DNA of 58,536 nt, taken from Nitrospirota bacterium (GTDB taxonomy: Bacteria; Nitrospirota; Thermodesulfovibrionia; UBA6902; DSMQ01). Positions 18,552 to 27,251 of this stretch are shown piece by piece. The stretch is taken from positions 1 through 58,536 of the forward strand of contig JACQXB010000048.1 in the NCBI GenBank assembly GCA_016208965.1, written 5' to 3'. Below the pieces are notes generated by a model. It did no database searches, was not told the origin of the DNA, and saw only the letters and a list, made by a program, of their open reading frames with translations. Every line of letters starts with the position of its first letter. Position 1 is the first letter of the stretch. Made by a program: the position numbers and the translations under genes.

Positions 18552-19223
18552 ATGATCCCTTTTAAAGACAATAATCCAACAAGCACCTTTCCATTTGTAA
18601 CCATAGGTTTAATTGCTCTAAACACTATAGTTTTTATTTTTAAGTTTTTTTATTCAGGTGACCCAAGACAGATAGTGTTTACATATGGTGCAATCCCAAA
18701 TTATCTCTTAACACTTAATACTATGCAACCTGTTCATCCTGTTTTAACTGTTTTTACATCCATGTTTATGCATGGAGGACTTTTCCACATAGCTGGCAAC
18801 ATGCTCTACCTATGGATATTCGGGAATAATATAGAGGATAGGCTAGGGCATATGAGATTTATAATATTCTATCTCATCTCAGGCATTGCAGCGGCTTACT
18901 CCCACGCTATTACAGAGCCTACATCTATGATCCCAATGGTTGGGGCAAGTGGCGCGGTTTCAGGGATACTCGGTGCATATATACTTCTTTTCCCACATGC
19001 GAGGATTTCTACACTTATTTTTTTTGGGTTCTTTGTCCGCGTTATAACATTACCTGCTTTATTTGTTATAGGCTTCTGGATCGCGATCCAGTTTATAAAT
19101 GGTTTACTAAGTAAGGGGGTTGTAAATCAGGGTGGGGTTGCCTGGTTTGCCCATATCGGAGGCTTTGTCTTTGGCATCATCATAATAAAGTTTTTCTTAA
19201 AGAGCAAAAGAAGATATTATTAA
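18552..19223 (+). CDS. Rhomboid-family intramembrane serine protease
   Basis: A 223-residue polytopic membrane protein. The loop MHGGLFHIAGNMLYLWIFGNNIED, the catalytic Ser133 in GASGAVSGILG and His201 in FAHIGGFVFGI form the rhomboid dyad. Six hydrophobic segments fit the bacterial core without extra domains. Rhomboids cleave within or next to the membrane helices of their substrates; the substrate here is unknown. It is the only intact gene in the 18-20 kb scar zone and stands alone on the plus strand. Confidence 0.93.
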   Translation: MIPFKDNNPTSTFPFVTIGLIALNTIVFIFKFFYSGDPRQIVFTYGAIPNYLLTLNTMQPVHPVLTVFTSMFMHGGLFHIAGNMLYLWIFGNNIEDRLGHMRFIIFYLISGIAAAYSHAITEPTSMIPMVGASGAVSGILGAYILLFPHARISTLIFFGFFVRVITLPALFVIGFWIAIQFINGLLSKGVVNQGGVAWFAHIGGFVFGIIIIKFFLKSKRRYY

Positions 19224-19329
19224 TGGTTCTTCTGGGAATTGAGTGGGGAAAGAAATAGATAATGCAAGATAAAACACAGAGGCACGGAGTAACAGTTTAG
19301 TTCCTATCTTCCTGTGGGCTATTGAGAAA

Positions 19330-19575
19330 TCAACTTGAGTTGTTATATAGCGTAGCTTGAGCCGTTGCTGTGTCCGCGGTAAGAAGGGTTTGCAGGAATT
19401 CCATCGGGTGTACGCCCTGTCTTCTTGCGGTCTGCACCAGACTGGGAAGAATGCTACGGGTTTTCAATCCGCTTTCCGAGCGAGTTCCGAAACATATCTT
19501 GCGGAAGATCACCATATGCCGTAGCGACTATTCTGCATGATTGTTTGTGGGCGGTACGCCGGGTGCCGGAGGAAG
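19330..19575 (-). mobile_element. IS66-like transposase C-terminal remnant
   Basis: Read in one frame, the segment runs VPPTNNHAE, a TAG where Gln is expected, then SLRHMVIFRKICFGTRSESG and a C-terminal tail ending ALLTADTATAQ-like. The TNN-AE and LRH...FGTRSE motifs match the end of IS66-type transposases, from memory. The upstream part of the element is missing, and the remnant joins the PIN pseudogene in the same frame near 19,575. No terminal inverted repeats could be paired. Confidence 0.65.
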
Positions 19576-19714
19576 GTAAATCGGAGGAGAAATGACTATC
19601 TCAAATTCTCGTTTAAGAAATTTCTCTTTAACTCTGGCAGGATACCCTTTTCTATTTACAAAGGCAGAAACCCATACGATTAGTATCAATTAGAACGAGA
19701 ACGCTTTTGGGCAC
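19576..19714 (-). pseudogene. PIN-domain toxin remnant (partner of the AF2212-like antitoxin)
   Basis: A GTG at 19714, inside the antitoxin's 3' end, opens [12 protein letters not shown] single extra C (plus-strand G at 19678) shifts the frame. Removing it gives LIDTNVWVSAFVNRKGYPAR and then KEKFLKREFEIVISPPI, the textbook N-terminal half of a PIN ribonuclease with the first catalytic aspartate. The second half is gone, replaced by the IS66-like remnant. The toxin is therefore dead while its antitoxin frame is intact. Confidence 0.75.
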
Positions 19715-19943
19715 GATAGGTCTCTTGAACCTCTCTAAAGGCTTCTGTAATATTAGCTTCTATTTCTTCAGATGAATATTTGTCAGTTCTTTTGTAAATG
19801 GTTTCGGACAGCTTCTTGAATTGCTTACGCAGACGCTCATCTAAATTTATATCAAGCGTAACCTTTTCATGCTCCTTCAGCGAAAGCGGCTCTAACGGTT
19901 TAAAAACACCATTTTCATATATTGCATTGATTGTTTTAGGCAT
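19686..19943 (-). CDS. AF2212-like (DUF104) antitoxin
   Basis: An 85-residue protein. [32 protein letters not shown] is the AF2212-like beta-rich antitoxin signature, and the remainder is charged and helical, as expected for toxin wrapping. I place the start at 19943, not 19967, because AAGGAGA lies 8 bases upstream of the inner ATG. The 3' end overlaps the PIN toxin remnant by 29 bases, the usual antitoxin-toxin coupling. It is probably an orphaned antitoxin now. Confidence 0.85.
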   Translation of the reverse strand: MPKTINAIYENGVFKPLEPLSLKEHEKVTLDINLDERLRKQFKKLSETIYKRTDKYSSEEIEANITEAFREVQETYRAQKRSRSN

Positions 19944-20218
19944 CTTAATTGTCTCCTTACATCTCAAAAGGACTTTTAATTACTATAAACTTCTACTTCC
20001 TTGAAAAGCAAGTTTTTATACCTTTGAAGATTTTTAGAATCAGAATGTGTCATATTGTCATCCTGAACTCGTTTCAGGATCTCAGAGGAGAGGGAAAACG
20101 ACTGAAAAAGGGGTAACTGATATTTCAAGACTTGAACCTCAATTACCCTTCATTGTAGCTTTACCACATTAGAAAGAAAACCCTGTCTTTTAGGTTGGGG
20201 CAAAAAAATATAGCTCGA

Positions 20219-20243
20219 CCCGTTAGAAAAAATTTCTAACGGG
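20219..20243. terminator. Hairpin at the end of the XRE gene
   Basis: CCCGTTAGAAA pairs with TTTCTAACGGG around an AAA loop (11-bp stem). The XRE stop codon lies inside the right arm. On the minus strand the stem is not followed by a long U-tract, so termination efficiency is uncertain. The rest of 19,968-20,218 holds a second small hairpin (ATCCTGAA...TTCAGGAT near 20,055) and no gene. Confidence 0.5.
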
Positions 20244-20595
20244 GGTTACCTGTTAACCCCTTCAAAACATTGTAGACCACTGTTAGCTCGCGCACTTCCA
20301 TTTTCTGCAGCTCAGGGGATATAGCGTCAATATATTTTTTCTTCTGTCTGGCCTCTTGTCTCTTGTCCCGGAACACAATAGGTCCTTTGAAATCAAAGAA
20401 ATCTTTCGCATTGGTATTGAGGGATTTTACCAGCGATTCAAGGGTGTTAAATGAGGGTTGCGATACACCACGCTCTAATCTGCTTATATATTCAACACTC
20501 AACCCTGTCTTTTCAGCAAGACTTTCCTGCGTCAGCTTCGCAGCCTTCCTGATTTGCTTTAGCCTCTTACCCCACTGTTTAGTTATGTCCATCAT
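20236..20595 (-). CDS. XRE-family transcriptional regulator
   Basis: A 119-residue protein. The helix-turn-helix occupies about 9-63 (LKQIRKAAKLTQESLAEKTG, LSVEYISRLERGVSQPS), followed by a charged linker and a short C-terminal helix. AGGGG lies 6 bases before the ATG at 20595. No toxin gene is adjacent, so it is more likely a stand-alone regulator. It is divergent from the argG cluster that starts 167 bases away and is a candidate to control it (inference). Confidence 0.85.
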   Translation of the reverse strand: MMDITKQWGKRLKQIRKAAKLTQESLAEKTGLSVEYISRLERGVSQPSFNTLESLVKSLNTNAKDFFDFKGPIVFRDKRQEARQKKKYIDAISPELQKMEVRELTVVYNVLKGLTGNPR

Positions 20596-20761
20596 GAGAT
20601 ACCCCTTTTCGATAATTAATAATATAGTGGATGTAGAAAGGCATAATAAGGGACTACTGATACGATTTTATTTTAAAACTTGATATAAGAGGTCTATTTA
20701 TGCTTAAATCTCACCATAGGTTTTATCAGCTTATTTTAAATCCTTAAGAGAGGAGGGAACA

Positions 20762-21967
20762 ATGAAAGTAGTTTTAGCTTATTCTGGAGGGTTAGACACA
20801 TCAGTATGTATCAAATTGCTTCAAGAGAAATATAAAGCCGAGGTTATAACTGTAACCTGTGATGTTGGCCAACATGAAGATTTAGATGAGGCAGGTGAAA
20901 AAGCAAAGAAACTAGGAGTCAAAAAACATCTTCTTTTGGATGTGAAAGAAGAACTGGCTCAAGAATATTTGTTTAAGGCTGTGAAAGCAAATGCCCTTTA
21001 TGAGGACTATTATCCTTTACATTCTGCCCTTCATCGATACCTAATTGTGAAAAAAGTAGTGGAGATAGCGAAGCAAGAGAAAGCAGAGGCAGTAGCCCAT
21101 GGAAATACTGGACTAGGGAATGACCAGATGAGGTATGATATAACTTTTAAGGCCTTTGCTCCTGAGTTAAAGGTATTAGCTCCTATCAGAGAAATGAATT
21201 TAACCAGAGAACAGGAAATAGATTACTGTATAAAAAAAGGCATTCCTGTGAATCGGCCGAAGGACAAACCGTACAGTATAGATGAAAATCTATGGGGATG
21301 TTTTGTAGGAGATTATGGTGATGCAGAAGACCCAACCAAAGATACTCCTGAAGATATCTTTAGAACAGTAGTCAGAAATCCTAAAGGTAAAGAGTCTCTT
21401 TTTATCACTATTGATTTTGAAAGTGGTGTTCCAATAGGAATCAATGGTCAGAGAATGACCGGAGTAGAATTGATCCAAAAGATAAGAGACTTAGTTGGTG
21501 GTTATGGATATGGCTGGGTTGACTTTACCGAAGATACAGTGGTGGGAACAAAAATCAGGCAGACTTATGAGAGTCCAGCAGCTTTCACCTTAATCAAAGC
21601 CCACTTAGACTTAGAGAAATTAGTCTTGACCAAACGAGAGCTTACTTTTAAACACTTTATTGACAAAAGATGGGCTGAACTTATTTTTGACGGATTATGG
21701 GTTGAGCCCCTTAGAAGTGATTTAGAGTCTTTCATAGAGGAAACGCAAAAAGTAGTTACAGGCAGTGTTAAGATAATGTTATTACCTAACATGATTATGC
21801 CAGTTAGCCGAACCTCTCCGAATTCTTTATATATAAAAAAGTTAACTTCGTATGGGCCCGAAAGTGGGGTAAGACAAATTATGGGACAACACTTTACCGA
21901 GCTCTGGGGAGCAGGTTCAATAGTAGCATACCAGATAAGAAAGGAGAAAAATGAGAAACCAAAATAA
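20762..21967 (+). CDS. argG: Argininosuccinate synthase (first copy)
   Basis: ArgG condenses citrulline and aspartate using ATP. The N-type ATP pyrophosphatase P-loop AYSGGLDTSV and the substrate loop HGNTGLGNDQMRYDITF are present, as are YSIDENLWG and a full-length C-terminal end (GQHFTELWG). At 401 residues it is complete. AGAGAGGAGG lies directly upstream of the ATG. It overlaps the molybdopterin oxidoreductase by 17 bases. No other arginine gene is present, so a role other than arginine biosynthesis is possible. By eye the cluster is more A/T-rich than its flanks. Confidence 0.95.
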   Translation: MKVVLAYSGGLDTSVCIKLLQEKYKAEVITVTCDVGQHEDLDEAGEKAKKLGVKKHLLLDVKEELAQEYLFKAVKANALYEDYYPLHSALHRYLIVKKVVEIAKQEKAEAVAHGNTGLGNDQMRYDITFKAFAPELKVLAPIREMNLTREQEIDYCIKKGIPVNRPKDKPYSIDENLWGCFVGDYGDAEDPTKDTPEDIFRTVVRNPKGKESLFITIDFESGVPIGINGQRMTGVELIQKIRDLVGGYGYGWVDFTEDTVVGTKIRQTYESPAAFTLIKAHLDLEKLVLTKRELTFKHFIDKRWAELIFDGLWVEPLRSDLESFIEETQKVVTGSVKIMLLPNMIMPVSRTSPNSLYIKKLTSYGPESGVRQIMGQHFTELWGAGSIVAYQIRKEKNEKPK

Positions 21968-23906
21968 CAAGAAAATAGTGCGTACCACATGTGCCAATGA
22001 CTGCGCTGATGCCTGTAGCATTTTAGTTTATGTAGAAGGTGAAAAAATAGTAAAACTTACTGGTGACCCAGATCACAAAATAACCAGGGGGTTTATCTGT
22101 AAGTATAATCGACAAGAGCCAGAAAGGCTTTATAATCAAGGACGGGTTCTTTCCCCCATGAAGCAAATACATGGTTCATGGAAGAAAATTAGTTGGGATG
22201 AAGCATTGGATACTATAGCTGAAAAAATTCGACACTATCAAACAAGATATGGTAGTTTGTCTATTCTCCATTACCAGGGAGCAGGTTCATTTGGGGCACT
22301 GAAAATGCTGAATCGCCGTTTCTTTAATCTCATTGGAGGAGTTTCTACTATCGCTGGAAGCATATGCGATGGAGCAAGCATTTTTGCCCAAACCTGTGAT
22401 TTTGGTCTTCAGACCCTTCATGATTTAGAAGATATGTTAAACAGCAAGGTTATTATCCTTTGGGGAAAGAATCCTGCTGCTACACAGCGGCATTTTATTC
22501 CCTTTCTCAAAATGGCTAAAAAGAAAGGGGCAGTCCTGATAGCCATTGACCCTATTCAAACCCAAAGTACTAGTATTTGTCATCATTACTATTGTCCACG
22601 ACCTGGAAGTGATATCTTCTTAGCCATAGGGATTGGTAAGATTTTATTAGAAAATGACATGATAAACAAAGACTTTATTGATAGTTATACAATAGGCTTT
22701 AAAGAATATAGAGATATTCTTGATGGGTTCTCAATATCAGATTTAGCTAAAAGGTGCGATTTGTCTGTTAGAGATATAGAGGAGATAGCCTTTCTATACG
22801 GCAAACATAAGCCATGTGGCATTTGGTTAGGATTTGGGGTTCAACGTCATAATTTAGGAGGGGAAACTGTTCGTCTAATAGATGCTTTAGGATCTATTAC
22901 CGGAAATATTGGTATATCAGGAGGAGGCGTAAACCATCAACTTAGTTCTTTCCAATATTTTAATCCCGATATTATTGGAAAAAACTTTGCTGTTTGTAAA
23001 AGAACACTTCTTAAACCTTTAATAGGAGAAGAAATTTTGAAAGCCAAAGAGCCTCCAATAAAAATGATATTTGTTAATGGAGGAAATCCCGTAAATCAGT
23101 GTCCTAACTCTAAAAAAGTGATGGATGGTTTTAAATCTGTTGATTTTGTTGTGACAATCGATTCCTTTCTTAATGATACAGCTGATCTTTCTCATATTTT
23201 CCTGCCTACAAGTAGATATTTAGAAGAAGACGATGTTGTTGGAAGTTATGGACACCACTGGATAGGCTTGATGAAAAAGGTTGTAAATCCACCTTCTGGA
23301 GTAAAATCTGACTTAGAGATATTTCAGGCTTTATCAGAAAGATTAGGAATACAGAAAGAAATGGCTGGCTCTCCTAATGAGTGGATAAAAAGAATCATTG
23401 CGCCATTAGAGAACGAAGGGGTCTCTTTAGAGAAGTTAGAGGAGGGGACTATACGGTCTCCTCTGGCTCCTCCAATCCCTTTTGAAAAAGGTTCTTTTCT
23501 TACTGACTCAGGAAAAATTGAATTTATAAGGCAGTTACCCCCATTAACTGAAAAAGAAGATAGAGCCTATCCTTTCTATCTTTTATCTACACATTCTGCT
23601 AATTGGCTAAACTCAGTGATGCACTTAAGTGATCAAAATAAACTTCCCGAAGTGTTCCTTCACCCACTTGTGGGAAAGGAATATGGTATCCAAGATGGAG
23701 AAGAGATAAATCTCAAATCAATGGTTGGGGAATTAAAGGTAAAAACCCTTTATCACAATGGAGTAAGAAAAGATATGGTTGTTGTTCATCAGGGAAGGTG
23801 GATCAAGAATGGAGGGGGAGTGAATATCCTGACCGAGAATGTGATGACAAATGTAGGAGAAAGTGCTGCTTTCTATGCCACTAAGGTGAAGATAGAGAAG
23901 ATTTAG
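21951..23906 (+). CDS. Molybdopterin-dependent oxidoreductase (BisC/Fdh superfamily)
   Basis: A 651-residue cytosolic enzyme with no Tat signal. Residues 14-52 hold the 4Fe-4S site CANDCADAC...GFICKY (CX3CX3CX27C type). SWDEALDTIAEKI, ILWGKNPAATQRH, IAIDPIQTQST and the C-terminal molybdopterin-binding domain (STHSANWLNSV...HPLVGKEYGIQDGEEI) follow. The residue binding molybdenum cannot be named, although GSICDGAS is in the usual place. No small or membrane subunit is encoded nearby, so the electron partner is unknown. It is coupled by overlap to argG and lies 8 bases before a DUF3786 gene. Confidence 0.9.
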   Translation: MRNQNNKKIVRTTCANDCADACSILVYVEGEKIVKLTGDPDHKITRGFICKYNRQEPERLYNQGRVLSPMKQIHGSWKKISWDEALDTIAEKIRHYQTRYGSLSILHYQGAGSFGALKMLNRRFFNLIGGVSTIAGSICDGASIFAQTCDFGLQTLHDLEDMLNSKVIILWGKNPAATQRHFIPFLKMAKKKGAVLIAIDPIQTQSTSICHHYYCPRPGSDIFLAIGIGKILLENDMINKDFIDSYTIGFKEYRDILDGFSISDLAKRCDLSVRDIEEIAFLYGKHKPCGIWLGFGVQRHNLGGETVRLIDALGSITGNIGISGGGVNHQLSSFQYFNPDIIGKNFAVCKRTLLKPLIGEEILKAKEPPIKMIFVNGGNPVNQCPNSKKVMDGFKSVDFVVTIDSFLNDTADLSHIFLPTSRYLEEDDVVGSYGHHWIGLMKKVVNPPSGVKSDLEIFQALSERLGIQKEMAGSPNEWIKRIIAPLENEGVSLEKLEEGTIRSPLAPPIPFEKGSFLTDSGKIEFIRQLPPLTEKEDRAYPFYLLSTHSANWLNSVMHLSDQNKLPEVFLHPLVGKEYGIQDGEEINLKSMVGELKVKTLYHNGVRKDMVVVHQGRWIKNGGGVNILTENVMTNVGESAAFYATKVKIEKI

Positions 23907-23914
23907 AGGGACAA

Positions 23915-24514
23915 TTGAAACAATATAGAATTGCTTACCAAAAAGCCTGCCAAAAATTGAAAGAAATCGACCCTGAAAAAGCTTCCTTAAGGTGTGGCGG
24001 TAAGTATAATGAAAAGGAGAAGAAGATATCTATTAAATGTTTGGGCCAGGAATATACAATACATTATCCAGGGGGGGAGGTAAGTTTCAGTAATGTGGAT
24101 AAAGAGCCAAGAGAAGCAATAAAAATTGTTCTCCTACATTATATAGCAAATGAAGGCTCTGCCTTAAAAAATAAATTAATATCATTTCGAGAACTACCTG
24201 GCGGAGATGCATATTATAAGGCTTTTCAGAGATGGGCAATTGAGCCAATTGCACATCATTTTGACAAAAAGCCTCATCTGTTTAAAGAAGCAGTTTTAAG
24301 GCTTAAAGGAACAAAAGTAGAATATGGTGACCTTGCTTTCTGTATTCCTGCCTTACCTAATATACCTCTAATATATATATTATGGGTAGCTGATGAAGAA
24401 TTTACGGGTGCCTGCAATATTCTATTCGATTATTCTGCATCCTCATGGTTACATACTGAAGATCTGGCTTTTTTAGGTGAGTTTACCACGGAACATTTAA
24501 TTGAAATGGAGTAG
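23915..24514 (+). CDS. DUF3786-domain protein
   Basis: A 199-residue soluble protein of unknown function. FRELPGGDAYYKAFQRWAI and the C-terminal GDLAFCIPALPNIPL, ADEEFTGACNILFD and WLHTEDL segments match the DUF3786 pattern as I remember it. The start is a TTG at 23915 with GAGGG just before it, immediately after the oxidoreductase stop. DUF3786 proteins are usually reported in anaerobes near corrinoid or redox enzymes; no biochemical role is known to me. Its position suggests an accessory role to the Mo enzyme. Confidence 0.75.
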   Translation: MKQYRIAYQKACQKLKEIDPEKASLRCGGKYNEKEKKISIKCLGQEYTIHYPGGEVSFSNVDKEPREAIKIVLLHYIANEGSALKNKLISFRELPGGDAYYKAFQRWAIEPIAHHFDKKPHLFKEAVLRLKGTKVEYGDLAFCIPALPNIPLIYILWVADEEFTGACNILFDYSASSWLHTEDLAFLGEFTTEHLIEME

Positions 24515-24528
24515 TTTAATTTCTTCTT

Positions 24529-25776
24529 ATGGAGTTAAAAAAACAAATAGGTTTAAAAGAAGGAACTGCTTTAACTATAGGTTCTATTGTAGGCTCCGGA
24601 TTGCTCCTCTTACCTGGTCTTGCTTATTCCTTAGCTGGAGCTGATTCATTGATAGGTTGGATAGTTATGGGAATTTTAAGTCTTCCTTTTATTTATATCT
24701 TTGCCAATCTTACTTCTCTATATCCTTCTGCTGGTGGAATTGCTAATTTTGTAAAAAAAGCAAACGGAGAAAAATGGACAAAGAGCGCTACATATGTATT
24801 GGCAGGCACATGGCCTATTGCCCTTCCTATCTTAGCTCTTATTGCCGCTAATTACATCTCTTATCTGTTTCCTCTCTCTAAATTTCAGATAACACTTGTA
24901 GCCTTTTTAATCTTGTCAGGAGCCACTATTATCAATCTTCTTGGTAGCCAAATAGGAGGAAAGATTCAAAATTTCACTACAGTTTTTATAGTCTTATTCC
25001 TATTTTTAATAATTTTTATGGGCATTCCCAAACTATCTTTGACTTCAGAAAAATTTGCTTTTTCTTTTGAAATAGAAAATATATGGAAATCCATGGCTTT
25101 AATCTTCTGGGCATTTCTTGGATGGGAAAATATGTCTTTTACTTCGGAGGAGTTCAAAAACCCCCATCGGGACTTTCCCTTGAGTCTAATCTTAGGCTAC
25201 ATAGTCATTATTTTCCTTTACATGGGAATCAGTTTAAATGTAGTAGAATTTTTAAATCCTAATGACCCAGTGACTGTAAAGGCTCCCATAGCTAAGCTAT
25301 TTCATGTATTAGGAGGAAAAAGTGTTGGAATCTTGGCAGGTTTAACAAGCATACTTCTTATAACTGTAAATGCAAATGCATGGGTATGGGGAGCCTCAAG
25401 ATCAATATTTGCTGGTGGAAGAGAAGGGATTTTACCATCTTACTTAGGAAAAGTTCACAGGAAAAACGGTACTCCTTACGCTTCTTTGCTGACCTTATTA
25501 GGTTGCTGGGGACTAATTTTAATCATCCAACATTTTTTTGATCTTTCTTTTAATTCACTTATTATGGTAGCAAACCAGAATTTTATGGTTCTCTATCTAT
25601 TCAGTATTGTTGCTTTTATAAAATTAAATAGGACTATGGTTAATAAAGTTATTGGGATTATCTCTTTAGTAACAACCTTTATATTTATGAAGGTATATGG
25701 ACTTATTTTGTTATATCCCATTTCCCTAATCATTCTTCCTTTTATAGTGAGTTATCTTAGGAAAAATAATCGATGA
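24529..25776 (+). CDS. APC-superfamily amino acid permease
   Basis: A 415-residue membrane protein with about 11-12 hydrophobic helices. The N-terminal LKEGTALTIGSIVGSGLLLLPG is the unwound TM1 motif that binds the substrate amino group and carboxylate in APC transporters. FLGWENMSFTSEEFKNPHRDFP is the conserved TM6-loop region. The substrate is not readable from sequence. Encoded between two argG genes, it could import the amino acid used by the cluster (a citrulline-like ureido amino acid or aspartate are guesses). Its last base pairs overlap the second argG start (ATGA). Confidence 0.9.
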   Translation: MELKKQIGLKEGTALTIGSIVGSGLLLLPGLAYSLAGADSLIGWIVMGILSLPFIYIFANLTSLYPSAGGIANFVKKANGEKWTKSATYVLAGTWPIALPILALIAANYISYLFPLSKFQITLVAFLILSGATIINLLGSQIGGKIQNFTTVFIVLFLFLIIFMGIPKLSLTSEKFAFSFEIENIWKSMALIFWAFLGWENMSFTSEEFKNPHRDFPLSLILGYIVIIFLYMGISLNVVEFLNPNDPVTVKAPIAKLFHVLGGKSVGILAGLTSILLITVNANAWVWGASRSIFAGGREGILPSYLGKVHRKNGTPYASLLTLLGCWGLILIIQHFFDLSFNSLIMVANQNFMVLYLFSIVAFIKLNRTMVNKVIGIISLVTTFIFMKVYGLILLYPISLIILPFIVSYLRKNNR

Positions 25777-26876
25777 AAAGAATACTTTTGGCTTATTCAG
25801 GAGGTCTTGATACCTCAATAGCAATAAATTGATTAAAAGAAAGATATAAAGCTGAAATAATAGCCTTGGTTACTGATTTAGGGCAGGTAGATGATAAAGA
25901 CTTACTCTATAAAAGGGCAATTGCAGCCGGGGCAAGCAATATCTATATAGAGGATGTAAGAGAAGAATTTATACAGGATTATATTTTTTCAGCCCTTAAG
26001 GCAAATGCTTTATATGGAGAAGGTTATTTATTGTCTACCGCATTATCAAGGCCATTGATTGCTAAGAAAATTGTTGAAAGAGCAAAATCCGAAGGAATAG
26101 ATACTGTAGCTCATGGATGTACTAGAAAAGGAAATGATAGAATAAGATTCAGAGAGTCTATTTCTGCTCTAAATCCTACCCTAAATATCCTTGAGCCTGC
26201 TTGTGAGTGGGAAATTAAAGACCGCAATAAAGCGATTGGCTATGCTTTAAACCATGGCATTCCTCTTTCAATCGACAAAAGAAGGCCTTATAGTATTGAT
26301 AATAATCTGTGGGGTGTAAGTATAGAGGGCGAAGCCTTGGAGGACACTGTAAAAGAGCCTCCAGAAGATATTTATAAGATTACCGTCTCTCCTAGGGAGG
26401 CTCCAGATAATGAACTCTATATGGAAATAGGTTTTGAGAAAGGCATTCCTGTCAAAATAAATGGGAAATTTCTTTCTCCGATAGAGATGATTAATAAGTT
26501 GAATAAAATAGGTGGATTAAATGGTATCGGAAGAATAGATATGATTGAGGACAGGATAATTGGTCTTAAATCAAGGGAAATATACGAGGCACCAGCTGCT
26601 ACTATTCTTTATAAAACTCATAAGGCATTGGAAAGTTTAGTCTTGAGTAAAGATATGCTCCATCTAAATGAGATGTTTAGTTTTAAGTATGCAGAATTAA
26701 TTTATACTGGAAAGTGGCATTCACCCCTAAAGAAAACTTTGGATGCTTTTATTGAGAAATCTCAGGAAAAAGTAACAGGAAAAGTAAAGATAAAACTTTA
26801 TAAAGGGAACATTGTAGTGATAGGAAGGAAGTCAAAATATTCCCTTTGTCATGAGAGATTTTCTTTTTATAGATAA
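25773..26876 (+). pseudogene. Second argG paralogue with in-frame TGA and short C terminus
   Basis: The ATG at 25773 overlaps the permease stop. The first 19 codons read MKRILLAYSGGLDTSIAIN, an intact ATP-binding P-loop. Then comes TGA at 25830-25832, followed in frame by LKERYKAEIIALVTDLGQ. Bacterial ArgG enzymes usually have Trp at this place, so TGG to TGA is the simple explanation. The rest (HGCTRKGNDRIRFRES, YSIDNNLWG) is well preserved. It stops about 35 residues before the usual end, losing the C-terminal helix. TGA serves as the normal stop for the preceding gene, so recoding is unlikely but not excluded. I call it a recent pseudogene. Confidence 0.75.
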
Positions 26877-27251
26877 AAGTATTCTCAGCCACAGACTTTC
26901 ACTGATTATATAAAACCTAAATTGAGCGATTTATGATACAAAAATCAGCTAATGTATTGAGAACAAACATTTTCAGGATATGCCCAAAATCACCCATTGG
27001 GTGAAAGACAAGGTCTGTCATTCCGTATAAACAAACACTGAGACACGGAGGCACAGAGAAAATCATTGTAAATTTATTCCCGAATTATCGGGACAAATTA
27101 CAAATTTAAAATTTGTCCCGACTTATTCGGGATGCAATTCTCAGTGTCTCAGTGTCTCAGTGGTTTATAATTTCCTCTGTGGTCTGTGCCTCTGTGTTTA
27201 TTATCCACAGGAATGTCTGAAGAACCGATATTATTAATGGTGTATTTTCCC
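26877..27251. repeat. Spacer of nested inverted repeats
   Basis: No gene is seen. The stretch holds CACTGAG/ACACGGA/GGCACAG blocks at about 27,038, two CCCGAAT-type hairpins (CCCGAATTATCGGG and GTCCCGACTTATTCGGGA), a heptad run AAATTAC AAATTTA AAATTTG between them, and a CTCAGTGT run near 27,143-27,166. Together they form one large imperfect inverted structure between the convergent argG cluster and the lipid A operon, where transcription from both sides must end. Confidence 0.7.

Noticed and set aside
25773-25832. Alternative genetic code (TGA as Trp)
   Set aside because: TGA ends the preceding permease, so only this one gene would need recoding; a point mutation is simpler.
17966-27250. 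CRISPR array
   Set aside because: Repeats in the scar zone and argG flank are inverted or heptad-periodic, with no regular 25-37 bp direct repeats separated by unique spacers, and no cas genes are present.
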